Below are positions 52,161 to 61,352 of a stretch of DNA of 64,000 nt, one piece after another. Source of the DNA: Jiangella muralis (lineage in GTDB: Bacteria > Actinomycetota > Actinomycetes > Jiangellales > Jiangellaceae). Position numbers and translations under genes: made by a program. Numbering within the stretch: the first letter of the stretch is position 1; every line of letters starts with the position of its first letter. The notes below the pieces were generated by a model. It did no database searches, was not told where the DNA came from, and saw nothing but the letters and a program-made list of their open reading frames with translations. The DNA lies in assembly GCF_001270745.1 (NCBI RefSeq), contig NZ_KQ434752.1:413125-477124 (forward strand), given 5' to 3'.

Positions 52161-53705
52161 TTGAACGAAACGACCATCACCGTCATCGGCCTCATCGCCC
52201 TCCTGGTCCTGATCGTCCTGCTCATCACCAGCCGCTACAAGGTGGCCGGCCCGAACGAGGCGTACATCGTCACCGGGCGGCGCGGCAAGGCCGTCCGCAA
52301 CCCGGAGACCGGCATCATCTCGACCGACCTGTCCGGCCAGCGCGTCGTGATGGGCGGCGGCACGTTCGTCATCCCGTTCGTGCAGAAACTGCACATCCTC
52401 GACCTCTCCAGCCGGCGGCTGTCGGTGCAGATCCGTGGCGCCGTCTCCGGCCAGGGCGTCAAGCTCAACGTCGAGGGCGTCGCGATCGTCAAGGTCGGCG
52501 GTAACGAGGACCAGATCCGGGCCTCCGCGCAGCGCTTCCTCACCCAGCAGGAAGAGGTCGAGACGTTCACCCAGGAGGTGCTGGCCGGCGCGCTGCGCTC
52601 CATCGTCGGCGGCCTCTCCGTCGAGCAGATCATCCGCGACCGCGCCGCGTTCGCCCAGCGCGTCGCCGACGAGTCGGAGAACTCGCTGACCGGCCAGGGC
52701 CTCGTCCTCGACACCTTCCAGATCCAGGACATCACCGACGACGGCAGCTACCTGTCCGACCTCGGCCGGCCCGAGGCGGCCCGGATCGGGCAGGAGGCGG
52801 CCATCGCCGAGGCCAACGCCCGGCAGGCCGCCGAGCAGGCCCGCATCCTGGCCGAGGAGGAGATCGCCGTCTCCCAGCGCGGGCTGGCGCTGCGGCAGGC
52901 CGAGATCCTGGCCGAGACCGACGCCGCGTCGGCGCGGGCGGCCGCTGCCGGGCCGCTGGCCCGGGCCGACCAGGACCAGGCGATCCTCGCCGAGCAGGAG
53001 AAGGTCGCCGTCCGCCAGGCCGCGCTGACCGAACGGCAGCTGGACACCCAGGTGCGCAAGCCCGCCGACGCCGAGCGGTACCGCGTCGAGCAGGAGGCCG
53101 AGGGCAAGCGGAACTCCGACATCGCCGAGGCCGAGGCGCGCAAGGCCGCCGCCATCGCCGCCGCCCAGGGCCGCGCCGAGGAGGCCCGGCTGGTCGGTGA
53201 GTCGGAGAAGGCGCGCCGGGCCGCACTCGCCGAGGCGGACGCGATCGAGGGTGCCAAGCGCGGTGAGGCCGAGAAGGCCCGCCGGGTCGCAGAGGCCGAG
53301 GCCGTCCGCGCCGAGGGTGACGCCGAGGCGTCGTCCATCCTCGCCCGCGGTCACGCCGAGGCGGCGGCCATGGACAAGCGGGCCGAGGCGTTCGCGCACT
53401 ACAACGAGGCGGCCGTGCTGCAGATGCTGGTGGAGGTGCTGCCGGCGCTGGCCCGCGAGGTGTCCGCCCCGATCAGCGCCATCGACAAGCTGACGGTGGT
53501 GTCGTCCGACGGCGTCAGCTCGCTGCCGCGGCAGGTCACCGACAACGTCGTGCAGACGCTGGAGATGCTGAAGAACGCCACCGGCCTCGACCTCGACGAG
53601 CTGATCAAGAGCGCCGCGTCGGGCGCGATGGGCCGGCTCGGCGGGTCGTCCGCCTCGTCGAACGGCGCCGACGGGGTCGACGGCGTCACCGTGCCGCAGC
53701 CCTGA
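52161..53705 (+). CDS. Flotillin-like SPFH protein
   Basis: This 514-residue protein has an N-terminal membrane anchor (about 5-24), an SPFH/band-7 domain (about 28-200: GPNEAYIVTGRRG, GGGTFVIPFVQ, LDTFQIQDI) and a long helical region rich in Glu-Ala repeats (about 210-420), followed by the C-terminal oligomerisation segment. Flotillins organise membrane domains. The start is TTG at 52161 with GGGGAG 8 bases upstream. Confidence 0.93.
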   Translation: MNETTITVIGLIALLVLIVLLITSRYKVAGPNEAYIVTGRRGKAVRNPETGIISTDLSGQRVVMGGGTFVIPFVQKLHILDLSSRRLSVQIRGAVSGQGVKLNVEGVAIVKVGGNEDQIRASAQRFLTQQEEVETFTQEVLAGALRSIVGGLSVEQIIRDRAAFAQRVADESENSLTGQGLVLDTFQIQDITDDGSYLSDLGRPEAARIGQEAAIAEANARQAAEQARILAEEEIAVSQRGLALRQAEILAETDAASARAAAAGPLARADQDQAILAEQEKVAVRQAALTERQLDTQVRKPADAERYRVEQEAEGKRNSDIAEAEARKAAAIAAAQGRAEEARLVGESEKARRAALAEADAIEGAKRGEAEKARRVAEAEAVRAEGDAEASSILARGHAEAAAMDKRAEAFAHYNEAAVLQMLVEVLPALAREVSAPISAIDKLTVVSSDGVSSLPRQVTDNVVQTLEMLKNATGLDLDELIKSAASGAMGRLGGSSASSNGADGVDGVTVPQP

Positions 53706-53708
53706 CGC

Positions 53709-54392
53709 TCACCACCACGCGACGGCGGTCGTGGTGCCGGGGGTGACCTCGGTCAGGCCGCCGTCGCGGACGACCACCCCGGACCGGACCAGTGCCGCCT
53801 GCCACTCGGCGGGCGGCACTGGCACGATGCGGACCGGGCAGCCGGCCGCCGTCCACTCGCGCCGCCGGTCCGCCGGCATCGCGTGCCAGGCCAGCTGGGC
53901 GGCGTGCCCGGCCTGCGCGGCCGCCTTGCCCGCCGTCATCGTCACGGCCGGGTTCAGGGCGACGGCGAGCGCGGCGGGGTCCGCGTCGTCGCGCTCTTCC
54001 GTGGTGTCCGCCACGTCGGTGCCGCCGACCTGCAGCCGGCGCACCTCGTCGGGCAGGTCGCCGACGGGGCCGGGCAGCAGCGCCCGCACGCTCGCGCCGT
54101 CATGCGTCACCCCGATGCCGGGCAGCGGCTGGACCCGCCGCCAGTGCACGCCGCGGGCGCGGCGCACCACCTTGCGGATCCAGCCGTCCTCGTACTGACG
54201 GATCGCCGCCGCCCACTCGGGGTCGGCGTCGTCGGCGTATCCGGCGGCGACCAGCCGGCCGGTCGCCGCCGCGACCGCCTCGAGCAGCGCCCGCCGGGTG
54301 GGCGGGTCGCCCTCCGGCGACCCGGGCCGGGGCAGGTGGACGACGATCTGCATCGCCCATGCCTCCGGCCCGGACGGCGGGCCGTCGCTCAC
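53709..54392 (-). CDS. PTH2-type peptidyl-tRNA hydrolase-like protein
   Basis: This 227-residue protein has a C-terminal half that resembles the PTH2 fold: [20 protein letters not shown] matches the conserved M-x-GK-x-AAQ-x-GHA signature of archaeal/eukaryotic-type hydrolases, and CPVRIVPVP follows. The N-terminal 100 residues are lineage-specific. The GTG start overlaps the whiA stop by 4 bases, so the two are co-expressed. Canonical bacterial Pth (PTH1) is a different fold, so the physiological substrate is uncertain. Confidence 0.75.
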   Translation of the reverse strand: MSDGPPSGPEAWAMQIVVHLPRPGSPEGDPPTRRALLEAVAAATGRLVAAGYADDADPEWAAAIRQYEDGWIRKVVRRARGVHWRRVQPLPGIGVTHDGASVRALLPGPVGDLPDEVRRLQVGGTDVADTTEERDDADPAALAVALNPAVTMTAGKAAAQAGHAAQLAWHAMPADRRREWTAAGCPVRIVPVPPAEWQAALVRSGVVVRDGGLTEVTPGTTTAVAWW

Positions 54393-55369
54393 GGCGCGAG
54401 CATGTCCGGCGTGAGGTTGGCCTCGGTGTCGGGAACGCCGTCGTCGGCGGCCTTGCGGTCGGCCATCGCCAGAAGGCGCCGGATGCGCCCGGCGACCGCG
54501 TCCTTCGTCATGGGCGGGTCGGACAGCTGGCCCAGCTCCTCGAGGCTGGCCTGCTTGTTCTCCAGCCGCAGCAGGCCGGCCATGCGCAGGTGGTCGGGGA
54601 CGTCCTCGCCGAGGATCTCCAGCGCCCGCTCGACCCGCGCCCCCGCCGCGACGGCCGCCCGCGCGGACCGGCGCAGGTTGGCGTCGTCGAAGTTGGCCAG
54701 CCGGTTCGCCGTGGCCCGCACCTCGCGGCGCATGCGCCGCTCCTCCCAGGCCAGCACGCTGTCGTGCGCGCCCAGCCGGGTCAGCAGCGCGCCGATGGCG
54801 TCGCCGTCGCGGACCACCACGCGGTCGGTCCCCCGGACGTCGCGCGCCTTGGCCGAGATGTGCAGCCGCCGGGCCGAGCCGACCAGCGCCAGCGCCGCCT
54901 CAGGTCCCGGACAGGTCACCTCCAGCGCGGAGCTGCGACCCGGCTCGGTCAACGAGCCGTGAGCGAGGAACGCGCCCCGCCACGCCGCCTCGGCGTCGTG
55001 GTCGGCTCCGTTCACCACCTGCGGCGGCAGCCCGCGGACCGGCCGCCCGCTGGCGTCGATCAGCCCCGTCTGCCGCGCCAGCCGCTCACCGTCGCGCACG
55101 ACGCGGACCATGTAACGACTTCCCTTGCGCAATCCCCCGGCGGCCACCATGGCGAGGTCGCTGTCGTGGCCGAACACCTCCGCTATGTCACGTCGCAGCC
55201 TGCGGGCCGCGACCCCCGTATCCAACTCGGCCTCGATGACGATCTTCCCACTGACGATGTGCAGGCCGCCGGCAAAGCGCAGCAGCGACGACACCTCAGC
55301 CTTACGGCAGCACGTCCTTGTCACCTCGAGGCGAGCCAGCTCGTCCTTCACGGATGCTGTCATCGCCAT
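54389..55369 (-). CDS. whiA: WhiA sporulation/cell-division regulator
   Basis: This 326-residue protein combines a degenerate LAGLIDADG homing-endonuclease-like N-terminal domain with a C-terminal helix-turn-helix ([24 protein letters not shown]). In Streptomyces WhiA works with WhiB to control sporulation division; homologs exist in non-sporulating bacteria. The ATG at 55369 is followed by a second ATG two codons on. It follows rapZ-yvcK on the same strand. Confidence 0.95.
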   Translation of the reverse strand: MAMTASVKDELARLEVTRTCCRKAEVSSLLRFAGGLHIVSGKIVIEAELDTGVAARRLRRDIAEVFGHDSDLAMVAAGGLRKGSRYMVRVVRDGERLARQTGLIDASGRPVRGLPPQVVNGADHDAEAAWRGAFLAHGSLTEPGRSSALEVTCPGPEAALALVGSARRLHISAKARDVRGTDRVVVRDGDAIGALLTRLGAHDSVLAWEERRMRREVRATANRLANFDDANLRRSARAAVAAGARVERALEILGEDVPDHLRMAGLLRLENKQASLEELGQLSDPPMTKDAVAGRIRRLLAMADRKAADDGVPDTEANLTPDMLAP

Positions 55370-55467
55370 GCCGTGATCCTGCCACACCGGAGGGTCCGTC
55401 CGGTCACGGTCACTGCATGCCGGACGGCGCCCGTCTCGCACGAACGCACCCCGCACCCCCACGTCCG

Positions 55468-55541
55468 AGTTGATCTTGGAGCAACTGCTGAATTGCGGGG
55501 CGATATGTCCGCTAGATTCCGCGGTTACTCCAAGATCAACT
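55468..55541. repeat. 74-bp element with 18-bp inverted ends
   Basis: The left end AGTTGATCTTGGAGCAAC (55468-55485) and right end GTTACTCCAAGATCAACT (55524-55541) are inverted copies with one mismatch, around 38 AT-richer bases. It lies between yvcK and whiA. It resembles a small repetitive extragenic palindromic or MITE-like element; the 211-bp spacer holds nothing else I can name. Confidence 0.7.
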
Positions 55542-55580
55542 TGGCGGGGGCGGGGGCGGGCGGGCGACGGCGGGGCGACG

Positions 55581-56606
55581 TCAGTGCCAGGGACCGATGC
55601 CGCTGCTGCCGAGCGTCTGGGCGTAGACGCGGCCCAGCTGGACGGGGTCGTGCTGGGCGGTGCCGTCGCCCTTCGCGACGTCGGCGACGACGAGTTCGGC
55701 GCCCATCTCGCCGGCGATGCGGCGCAGCAGTTTCTCGTCGGTGCAGGATCGCCGTTCGGCGATGACGAGGTCGAGGCGCAGGTCCGGCGCGTACGCCCCG
55801 AGCACCTCCAGGTGCATCTCCGGGGTGAAGCCGGTGGTCTCGCCGCCCTCCTCGGACAGGTTCAGCGTGACGGCCCGGCGCGCGGACGTCGTCACGAGGG
55901 CGTCGCGGATCTCCGGCACCAGCAGGTGCGGCACGACGCTGCTGAACCAGGAGCCGGGGCCGAGCACCACCCAGTCGGCGTCGAAGATCGCCTCCAGGGC
56001 CTCGGGGCAGGCCGGCGGGTTGTCCGGGACCAGGCAGACGGCGACGATGTCACCGTCGGTGGTGGCCACCTCGTGCTGCCCGCTGACGGTGAAGATCTCG
56101 CGCGGCGTGCCGGGCTCCGCCGCCGGGCGGCCGACGAGCGCCTCGATGGTCAGCGGGACGAGCGCCATCGGCAGCACCCGGCCCTGGGCGCCGAGCAGCC
56201 GGCCGACCCAGTCGAGGCCCTCGACGTGGCCGCCGAGCAGCTCCCACAGCGCGACGATGAGCAGGTTGCCGGCCGCGTGGTTGTGCAGCTCTCCCCCGCT
56301 GAGGAACCGGTGCTGCAGCACCCGCGCCCAGGTGCGGCCCCAGTCGTCGTCGCCGCAGAGGGCGGCCAGCGCCATGCGGAGGTCGCCGGGCGGCAACACG
56401 CCCAGCTCCTCGCGCAGCCGGCCGCTGGAGCCGCCGTCGTCGGCGACGGTGACGACCGCGGTCAGGCGGCCGGCCATGCGGCGCAACGCCGCGAGCGACG
56501 CCGCCAGTCCGTGGCCGCCGCCCAGGGCGGCCACCTTCGGCCCGGCGAGCCGGCCCCTGCCGACACCGCCGGCGTCACCGGAGGTACTGGAGAGTGTTCC
56601 GGTCAT
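55581..56606 (-). CDS. yvcK: YvcK/GlmR-like carbon-flux regulator (UPF0052)
   Basis: This 341-residue CofD-related protein binds UDP-GlcNAc in studied homologs and tunes carbon flow to the cell wall. Signatures are [43 protein letters not shown] and [12 protein letters not shown]-like DWVVLGPGS. It overlaps rapZ by 4 bases. The yvcK-rapZ-whiA cluster is widely conserved in Gram-positive bacteria. Confidence 0.94.
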   Translation of the reverse strand: MTGTLSSTSGDAGGVGRGRLAGPKVAALGGGHGLAASLAALRRMAGRLTAVVTVADDGGSSGRLREELGVLPPGDLRMALAALCGDDDWGRTWARVLQHRFLSGGELHNHAAGNLLIVALWELLGGHVEGLDWVGRLLGAQGRVLPMALVPLTIEALVGRPAAEPGTPREIFTVSGQHEVATTDGDIVAVCLVPDNPPACPEALEAIFDADWVVLGPGSWFSSVVPHLLVPEIRDALVTTSARRAVTLNLSEEGGETTGFTPEMHLEVLGAYAPDLRLDLVIAERRSCTDEKLLRRIAGEMGAELVVADVAKGDGTAQHDPVQLGRVYAQTLGSSGIGPWH

Positions 56607-57490
56607 TCCCGTCCGAGATCGCGATGGACCACGAGGGTCTCGATGCCCTGTTTGCGCAGCCGCTGCGCGAGCGCCTCGCTCATCGCGACGCTGCGGTGCT
56701 TGCCGCCGGTGCAGCCGATGCCGATGGTGACGAACCGCTTGCCCTCGTGCAGGTAGCCGGGCGCCACCATGGCGACGAGGTCGCTGTAGTGGTCGAGGAA
56801 GTCCTCGGCGCTCGGCTGCGCCAGCACGTAGTCGCTGACCTCGGCGTCGGTGCCGTTCTGCGGGCGCAGGTGCGGCACCCAGTGCGGGTTCGGCAGGAAC
56901 CGCATGTCGGCGACGAGATCAGCGTCCACCGGCAGACCGTACTTGAATCCGAACGAGATGACGATGGCCCGCAGCCCGGTGATCTCCGGCGCCGAGAACG
57001 CCGACCGCACCCGGCCGGCCAGCTCGTGCGGGTTGAGCAGCGAGGTGTCGATGACGACGTCGGCGGCGACCCGCAGCGACGCCAGCTCCTCCCGCTCGCG
57101 CTCGATGGCCTCGAGGATGCGCCCGCCGCCCTGCAACGGGTGCGGGCGGCGCGCCGACTCGAACCGGCGGACCAGCGCTTCGTCGCCGGCCTCGAGGAAC
57201 AGCACCGTCGGACGGTAGCCCTGCTCGGTGAGGCGGTCGAGGGCGCCGCGCAGCTCGCCGAAGAACACCCCGCCTCGCACGTCGGCGACGACGGCGACGC
57301 GGCGCAGGTCGGTGCGCTGGGTGACGGTGGTGACGAGGTCCATGAGAAGCGACGGCGGCAGGTTGTCGACGACGAACCAGCCGATGTCGTCGAGCGCTGC
57401 CGTGGCGGCGGTCTTCCCGGCCCCGGACATCCCGGTGACGAGGAGCAGGTCGAGCTTCTCCGAGGCATCGGGTCGGCCCTGGTCGTTCAT
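56603..57490 (-). CDS. rapZ: RapZ-like nucleotide-binding protein (YvcJ)
   Basis: This 295-residue P-loop protein has Walker A GMSGAGKTAA, VVDNLPPSLL, ADVRGG and a conserved C-terminal half with FGFKYGLP, DMRFLPNPHW and GCTGGKHRSV. In E. coli RapZ controls GlmZ RNA; in Gram-positives the homolog YvcJ hydrolyses GTP. RNA targets in this organism are unknown. Confidence 0.94.
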   Translation of the reverse strand: MNDQGRPDASEKLDLLLVTGMSGAGKTAATAALDDIGWFVVDNLPPSLLMDLVTTVTQRTDLRRVAVVADVRGGVFFGELRGALDRLTEQGYRPTVLFLEAGDEALVRRFESARRPHPLQGGGRILEAIEREREELASLRVAADVVIDTSLLNPHELAGRVRSAFSAPEITGLRAIVISFGFKYGLPVDADLVADMRFLPNPHWVPHLRPQNGTDAEVSDYVLAQPSAEDFLDHYSDLVAMVAPGYLHEGKRFVTIGIGCTGGKHRSVAMSEALAQRLRKQGIETLVVHRDLGRE

Positions 57491-57574
57491 GGTGCGATCC
57501 CCTTGTGTTGCGTTGCGGCGGTGGATGCTCAGTGTGTCAGGGCGCGTCCGGCGAGCGACCGTGGCCAGCTGTGG

Positions 57575-59560
57575 TCACGGATCGAGGATCTCGCCGGTTG
57601 CGGTGTTCACGGCCGGGACGGCCGGGCGCTCCGCCAGCGCGTCGACCACCGCCTGCGCCGTCGCAGGACCGAAGCCGGGGACCTCCGCGATCTGCTCCAT
57701 TGTCGCAGTTCGGAGGCGTTTCAGCGACCCGAACGTGGTCATGAGCGCCTTGCGGCGGGTGGGTCCGAGGCCGGGCACGCCGTCGAGCAGGCTGTCGACC
57801 ATGGACGTGGAGCGGCGTTGCCGGTGGAACGTGATGGCGAACCGGTGCGCTTCGTCGCGGACCCGCTGCAGCAGATAGAGGCCCTCGCTGGTGCGCGGCA
57901 GGATGATCGGGTGGTCGGAGTCGGGCGGCCACACCTCCTCCAGGCGCTTGGCCAGCCCGACGACCGGGATGTCGCTGACGCCGGCCTCGTCCATGGCCTG
58001 CCGGGCCGCGTTGACCTGCGGCTGGCCGCCGTCGACGACGACCAGGCCGGGCGCGTAGGAGAACTTGCGCGGCCGCCCGGTCTCGGGGTCGATGCCGGGA
58101 CGCAGCTCGGGCGCGGCGTCGTCGGGGGCGGGCTCGTCCTGGTCGGCCTGGTGCGACTCGCGCAGCCGGCGGAACCGGCGGATCAGCACCTCGCGGATGG
58201 AGGCGACGTCGTCGGTGCCGCCCTGCTCGCCGCGGACGGTGAACTTGCGGTACTCGCTCTTGCGCGGCAGGCCGTCCTCGAACACCACCATGGACCCGAC
58301 CACCTCGGTGCCGGCCAGGTTGGAGATGTCGTAGCACTCGATGCGCAGCGGCGGCTCGTCCAGCTCGAGCGCCTCCTGGATCTCCTCCAGCGCCCGGCTG
58401 CGGGTGGTGAGGTCGCTGGCCCGCTTCGTCTTGTGCAGGTTGAGCGACTGCTTGGCGTTGGCGGCGACGGTCTCGAGCAGCGACCGCTTGTCGCCGCGCT
58501 GCGGCACCCGGATGTCGACCCGGCCGCCGCGCAGCTCGGCCAGCAGCTCCGTGAGGGCGGCCGCCTCGCCGGCGTCGTCGGGCAGCGCCGGCACCAGCAC
58601 CTCGCGCGGCACCGCCTCGCCGCCCAGTTCGCCGTAGAGCTGCAGCAGGAACCGCTCGACCAGCTCGCCCGCGGGGGTGTCGTCGGCCTTGTCGGCGACC
58701 CAGCCGCGCTGCCCGCGGACCCGTCCGCCGCGCACGTAGAACACCTGGACGGCGACCTCGAGGGCGTCGTCGGCGAGCGCGACGACATCGGCGTCGGTGC
58801 CGTCGCCGAGCACGACCGCGTTGGCCTCCATGGCCCGCTCGAGCGCGGCGATGTCGTCGCGCAGCCGGGCGGCCCGCTCGAAGTCGAGCTCGGCCGCGGC
58901 GCCCTTCATCTCCTTCTCCAGCCGCCGGACGTAGCCCGACGTCCTGCCGTCGAGGAAGGAGCAGAGGTCGTCGGCGATCTGCCGGTGCTCGTCGGCGTCG
59001 ACCCGTCCGACGCACGGCGCCGAGCACTTGCCGATGTAGCCGAGCAGGCACGGCCGGCCGATCTGCTTCGACCGGTTGAACACCCCTTTGGAGCAGCTGC
59101 GCACCGGGAACACCCGCAGCAGCTGGTCGAGCGACTCGCGGATGGCCCAGGCGTGTGCGTACGGCCCGAAGTAGCGGACGCCGCGCTTCTTCGCCCCGCG
59201 CATGACCATGGCCCGCGGGAACTCCTCGTTCAGCGTGACCGCGAGGTACGGGTAGGACTTGTCGTCGCGGTAGCGGACGTTGAACCGCGGGTCGTACTCC
59301 TTGATCCAGGAGTACTCCAGCTGCAGCGCCTCGACCTCGGTGCGCACCACCGTCCACTCGACCTTGGCGGCGGTGGTGACCATGGCGAACGTGCGCGGGT
59401 GCAGAGCGGAGAGGTCCTGGAAGTACGACGACAGCCGCGCGCGCAGGCTCTTGGCCTTGCCGACGTAGATGACCCGGCCCCGAGCGTCGCTGAAGCGATA
59501 GACCCCGGGCTCGACCGGGATCGACCCCGGGGCCGGTCGGTACGTCGTCGGATCGGCCAC
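57575..59560 (-). CDS. uvrC: UvrC, excinuclease ABC subunit C
   Basis: This 661-residue dual-incision nuclease has a GIY-YIG domain ([26 protein letters not shown]), a UVR/UvrB-interaction segment ([21 protein letters not shown]), an RNase H-like C-terminal nuclease ([24 protein letters not shown]) and a helix-hairpin-helix pair at the end. The GTG at 59560 is chosen because TAAGCT lies 7 bases upstream and homologs begin near this residue; an in-frame extension to 59662 is not needed. Confidence 0.95.
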   Translation of the reverse strand: MADPTTYRPAPGSIPVEPGVYRFSDARGRVIYVGKAKSLRARLSSYFQDLSALHPRTFAMVTTAAKVEWTVVRTEVEALQLEYSWIKEYDPRFNVRYRDDKSYPYLAVTLNEEFPRAMVMRGAKKRGVRYFGPYAHAWAIRESLDQLLRVFPVRSCSKGVFNRSKQIGRPCLLGYIGKCSAPCVGRVDADEHRQIADDLCSFLDGRTSGYVRRLEKEMKGAAAELDFERAARLRDDIAALERAMEANAVVLGDGTDADVVALADDALEVAVQVFYVRGGRVRGQRGWVADKADDTPAGELVERFLLQLYGELGGEAVPREVLVPALPDDAGEAAALTELLAELRGGRVDIRVPQRGDKRSLLETVAANAKQSLNLHKTKRASDLTTRSRALEEIQEALELDEPPLRIECYDISNLAGTEVVGSMVVFEDGLPRKSEYRKFTVRGEQGGTDDVASIREVLIRRFRRLRESHQADQDEPAPDDAAPELRPGIDPETGRPRKFSYAPGLVVVDGGQPQVNAARQAMDEAGVSDIPVVGLAKRLEEVWPPDSDHPIILPRTSEGLYLLQRVRDEAHRFAITFHRQRRSTSMVDSLLDGVPGLGPTRRKALMTTFGSLKRLRTATMEQIAEVPGFGPATAQAVVDALAERPAVPAVNTATGEILDP

Positions 59561-59567
59561 GACAGAC

Positions 59568-59573
59568 AGCTTA
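59568..59573 (-). promoter_or_regulatory. -10 element for leaderless uvrC mRNA
   Basis: TAAGCT on the minus strand fits TAnnnT and is 7 bases from the GTG at 59560. No ribosome-binding site is seen. Confidence 0.45.
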
Positions 59574-59772
59574 TGACCTCCCACCGACAGCGGCCGCATG
59601 CCGGTGTTCGCCGTGGGCGTGACCGGGCGCCCGACCGGCAATGTGCGGTGATGTGCCGACAATTCTCACACCTCCCTCGACCGAATAGCGGAACAAATCG
59701 GAATCGCCATGATCGGTTACCCGGCCGGAACTATGTTCGGGAGCACCTTTGAGACAAGGCGGGAGGCATGGA

Positions 59773-60606
59773 ATGCCCACATCTGTGCGTACAGAGAATT
59801 TCGTCGACCAACTCGGCGACTCGTTCAGCGAACTCGGCTCCGACATCGGCGACTTCGTGCCGCGCCTGGTGGTCGCGCTACTACTGCTGCTGGTCGGGCA
59901 CTGGGTCGCGAAGCTGATTCGTCGGCTGCTCACGGCCGGACTGGACAAGGTCGGCGCCGGTCGCCTGACCGAGGCCGCCGGTATCGAGAACACCCTGCGC
60001 CAGGCCGGAACCAGCGGCGTGGCGCTGATCGGCCAGGTGGCCTATTTCCTCATCTTCATCATCTTCGTGCAGATCGCCGCGGAAGTGCTGCGGATCGATC
60101 AGCTCACGTCGATGCTGAACCGGCTCATCGCGTATCTGCCCCTGGTGGCCATCGCGCTTCTGGTGTTGTTCGTGGCGGCCGCGATCGCCAATTGGGCGGC
60201 GAATGTCGTCCGGCCGTTCGCGGAGAGCCGGAACATGGGCTGGGTCAGCACCGCCGTGCGCATCGGCGTGCTGGTGATCGGGGTCCTGGCCGCGTTCGAC
60301 ACGCTGAACTTCGCGTCGTCGGTGACGTCGAAGATCGAGAACACGCTGCTGCAGTACCTGCCGCTGGCGATCCTGGGCGCGGTGACGATCGCGTTCGGCG
60401 TCGGTGGCATCAACACCGCCCGCGAGTGGTGGGCGAAGCTGTCGCCGTCGAACGTCGACTCGCCGCTGGGCCGCGGCGCCGCCGCTCCGGCGTCGTCCTA
60501 CGCCTCGGCCGGCGACGGTTCGGACGCGGGTGCGCCCGCCGACCCGCCGGGGCAGTCGCTGTTCGGCGACGAGGAGCCGCCAACGGAGCCGCGTCCGGGC
60601 GCCTGA
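59773..60606 (+). CDS. Membrane protein with mechanosensitive-channel-like helices (CmpX-like)
   Basis: This 277-residue protein has about five membrane spans, with the pattern LVVALLLLLVGHWVAKLIRRLL and paired helices typical of the 'conserved TM helix' family (Pfam PF05552) found in small-conductance mechanosensitive channel relatives. The soluble MscS beta domain is missing; a Ser/Pro/Ala-rich tail (about 230-277) follows instead. GGGAGG lies 6 bases before the ATG at 59773. Confidence 0.8.
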   Translation: MPTSVRTENFVDQLGDSFSELGSDIGDFVPRLVVALLLLLVGHWVAKLIRRLLTAGLDKVGAGRLTEAAGIENTLRQAGTSGVALIGQVAYFLIFIIFVQIAAEVLRIDQLTSMLNRLIAYLPLVAIALLVLFVAAAIANWAANVVRPFAESRNMGWVSTAVRIGVLVIGVLAAFDTLNFASSVTSKIENTLLQYLPLAILGAVTIAFGVGGINTAREWWAKLSPSNVDSPLGRGAAAPASSYASAGDGSDAGAPADPPGQSLFGDEEPPTEPRPGA

Positions 60607-60626
60607 GCCCGCGCTGCTCCCCTGAC

Positions 60627-60674
60627 GCCGCACCCGGCCGCCGGTTCACCCCGTTCGCACCGGCCGGGTGCGGC
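60627..60674. terminator. Strong hairpin between convergent genes
   Basis: GCCGCACCCGGCCG (60627-60640) and CGGCCGGGTGCGGC (60661-60674) form a perfect 14-bp stem with a 20-base loop, 20 bases after the membrane protein stop and before the convergent Rieske gene. It probably terminates both. Confidence 0.65.
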
Positions 60675-60736
60675 CCCGTCAGACCACGATCCGGTCGCCG
60701 ACCTCGAACGCGCGGGCGGCGGCCGGATCGCCTGTT

Positions 60737-61282
60737 TCAACCGGCGAGGATCTGGTCGCCCTCGACGAGGATCGCCACCTCCGGCAGCGGCTGCTCGGCC
60801 GGGCCACGGGCCACCGAGCCGTCGGCGACGTTGTACTGGCTGCCGTGGCAGTCGCAGGTGATCAGGCCGTCGGCCACGGTGGTGACGGCGCAGCCCTGGT
60901 GCGTGCAGGTGCTGCTGTAGGCGACGAACGTGCCGGCCTCGGGCTGCGCGACGACGACGCCGGGGGCGTGCAGCACCACGCCGCCGCCCACCGGGACGTC
61001 GGCGGTGCTGGTGAGCGGTTCGCCGCCCGGCTCTCCCGCCGGCGTCGACGGTTCGGCCGGCGGCGTGGACTCGCTGCTCGTGCCGCCGTCGGGTGCCTCG
61101 GCGCTGGGCTGCGCGGACGGCGCGCCGCCCGTGCTCGGCTCGTCGTCACCGCCGCCGCAGGCCGCCAGCAGGCCCGCGACGCCGACGGCGCCCAGGCCCA
61201 TCAGGGCCGTGCGGCGGCCGACACAGTGGCCGCAGTCCACGTGGTCGCTGGTCGGGGTGGGTGCCGCATGCTGCTGTGCCAT
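60737..61282 (-). CDS. Rieske [2Fe-2S] lipoprotein
   Basis: This 181-residue protein has an N-terminal Tat-like segment (GRRTALMGLG) ending in a lipobox LAAC (lipid Cys at 42), a Ser/Pro/Gly-rich linker (about 45-90) and a Rieske domain. Cluster ligands are C126 and H128 (CTHQGC) and C143 and H146 (CDCHGS); C131 and C145 can form the disulfide. No oxygenase or bc1 genes are adjacent, so it is probably a stand-alone membrane-anchored electron carrier outside the cell membrane. Confidence 0.88.
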   Translation of the reverse strand: MAQQHAAPTPTSDHVDCGHCVGRRTALMGLGAVGVAGLLAACGGGDDEPSTGGAPSAQPSAEAPDGGTSSESTPPAEPSTPAGEPGGEPLTSTADVPVGGGVVLHAPGVVVAQPEAGTFVAYSSTCTHQGCAVTTVADGLITCDCHGSQYNVADGSVARGPAEQPLPEVAILVEGDQILAG

Positions 61283-61352
61283 CGATCGCCTCTCCGTATG
61301 GGTCCGTTCACCATCATGTACGAACCAGTGGCCCAGACGGATTGCCTCGCCG

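Noticed and set aside
56594-59752. A plus-strand open frame of about 1050 codons opposite yvcK, rapZ and uvrC
   Set aside because: It is the complement of three well-recognised genes, has no domain of its own and arises from high GC at third positions.
60669-60736. A +1-frame extension of the Rieske protein ending in EVGDRIVV
   Set aside because: The Rieske protein is already complete at EGDQILAG. The similarity of the two endings may be chance or an old duplication, and no frameshift signal is visible.
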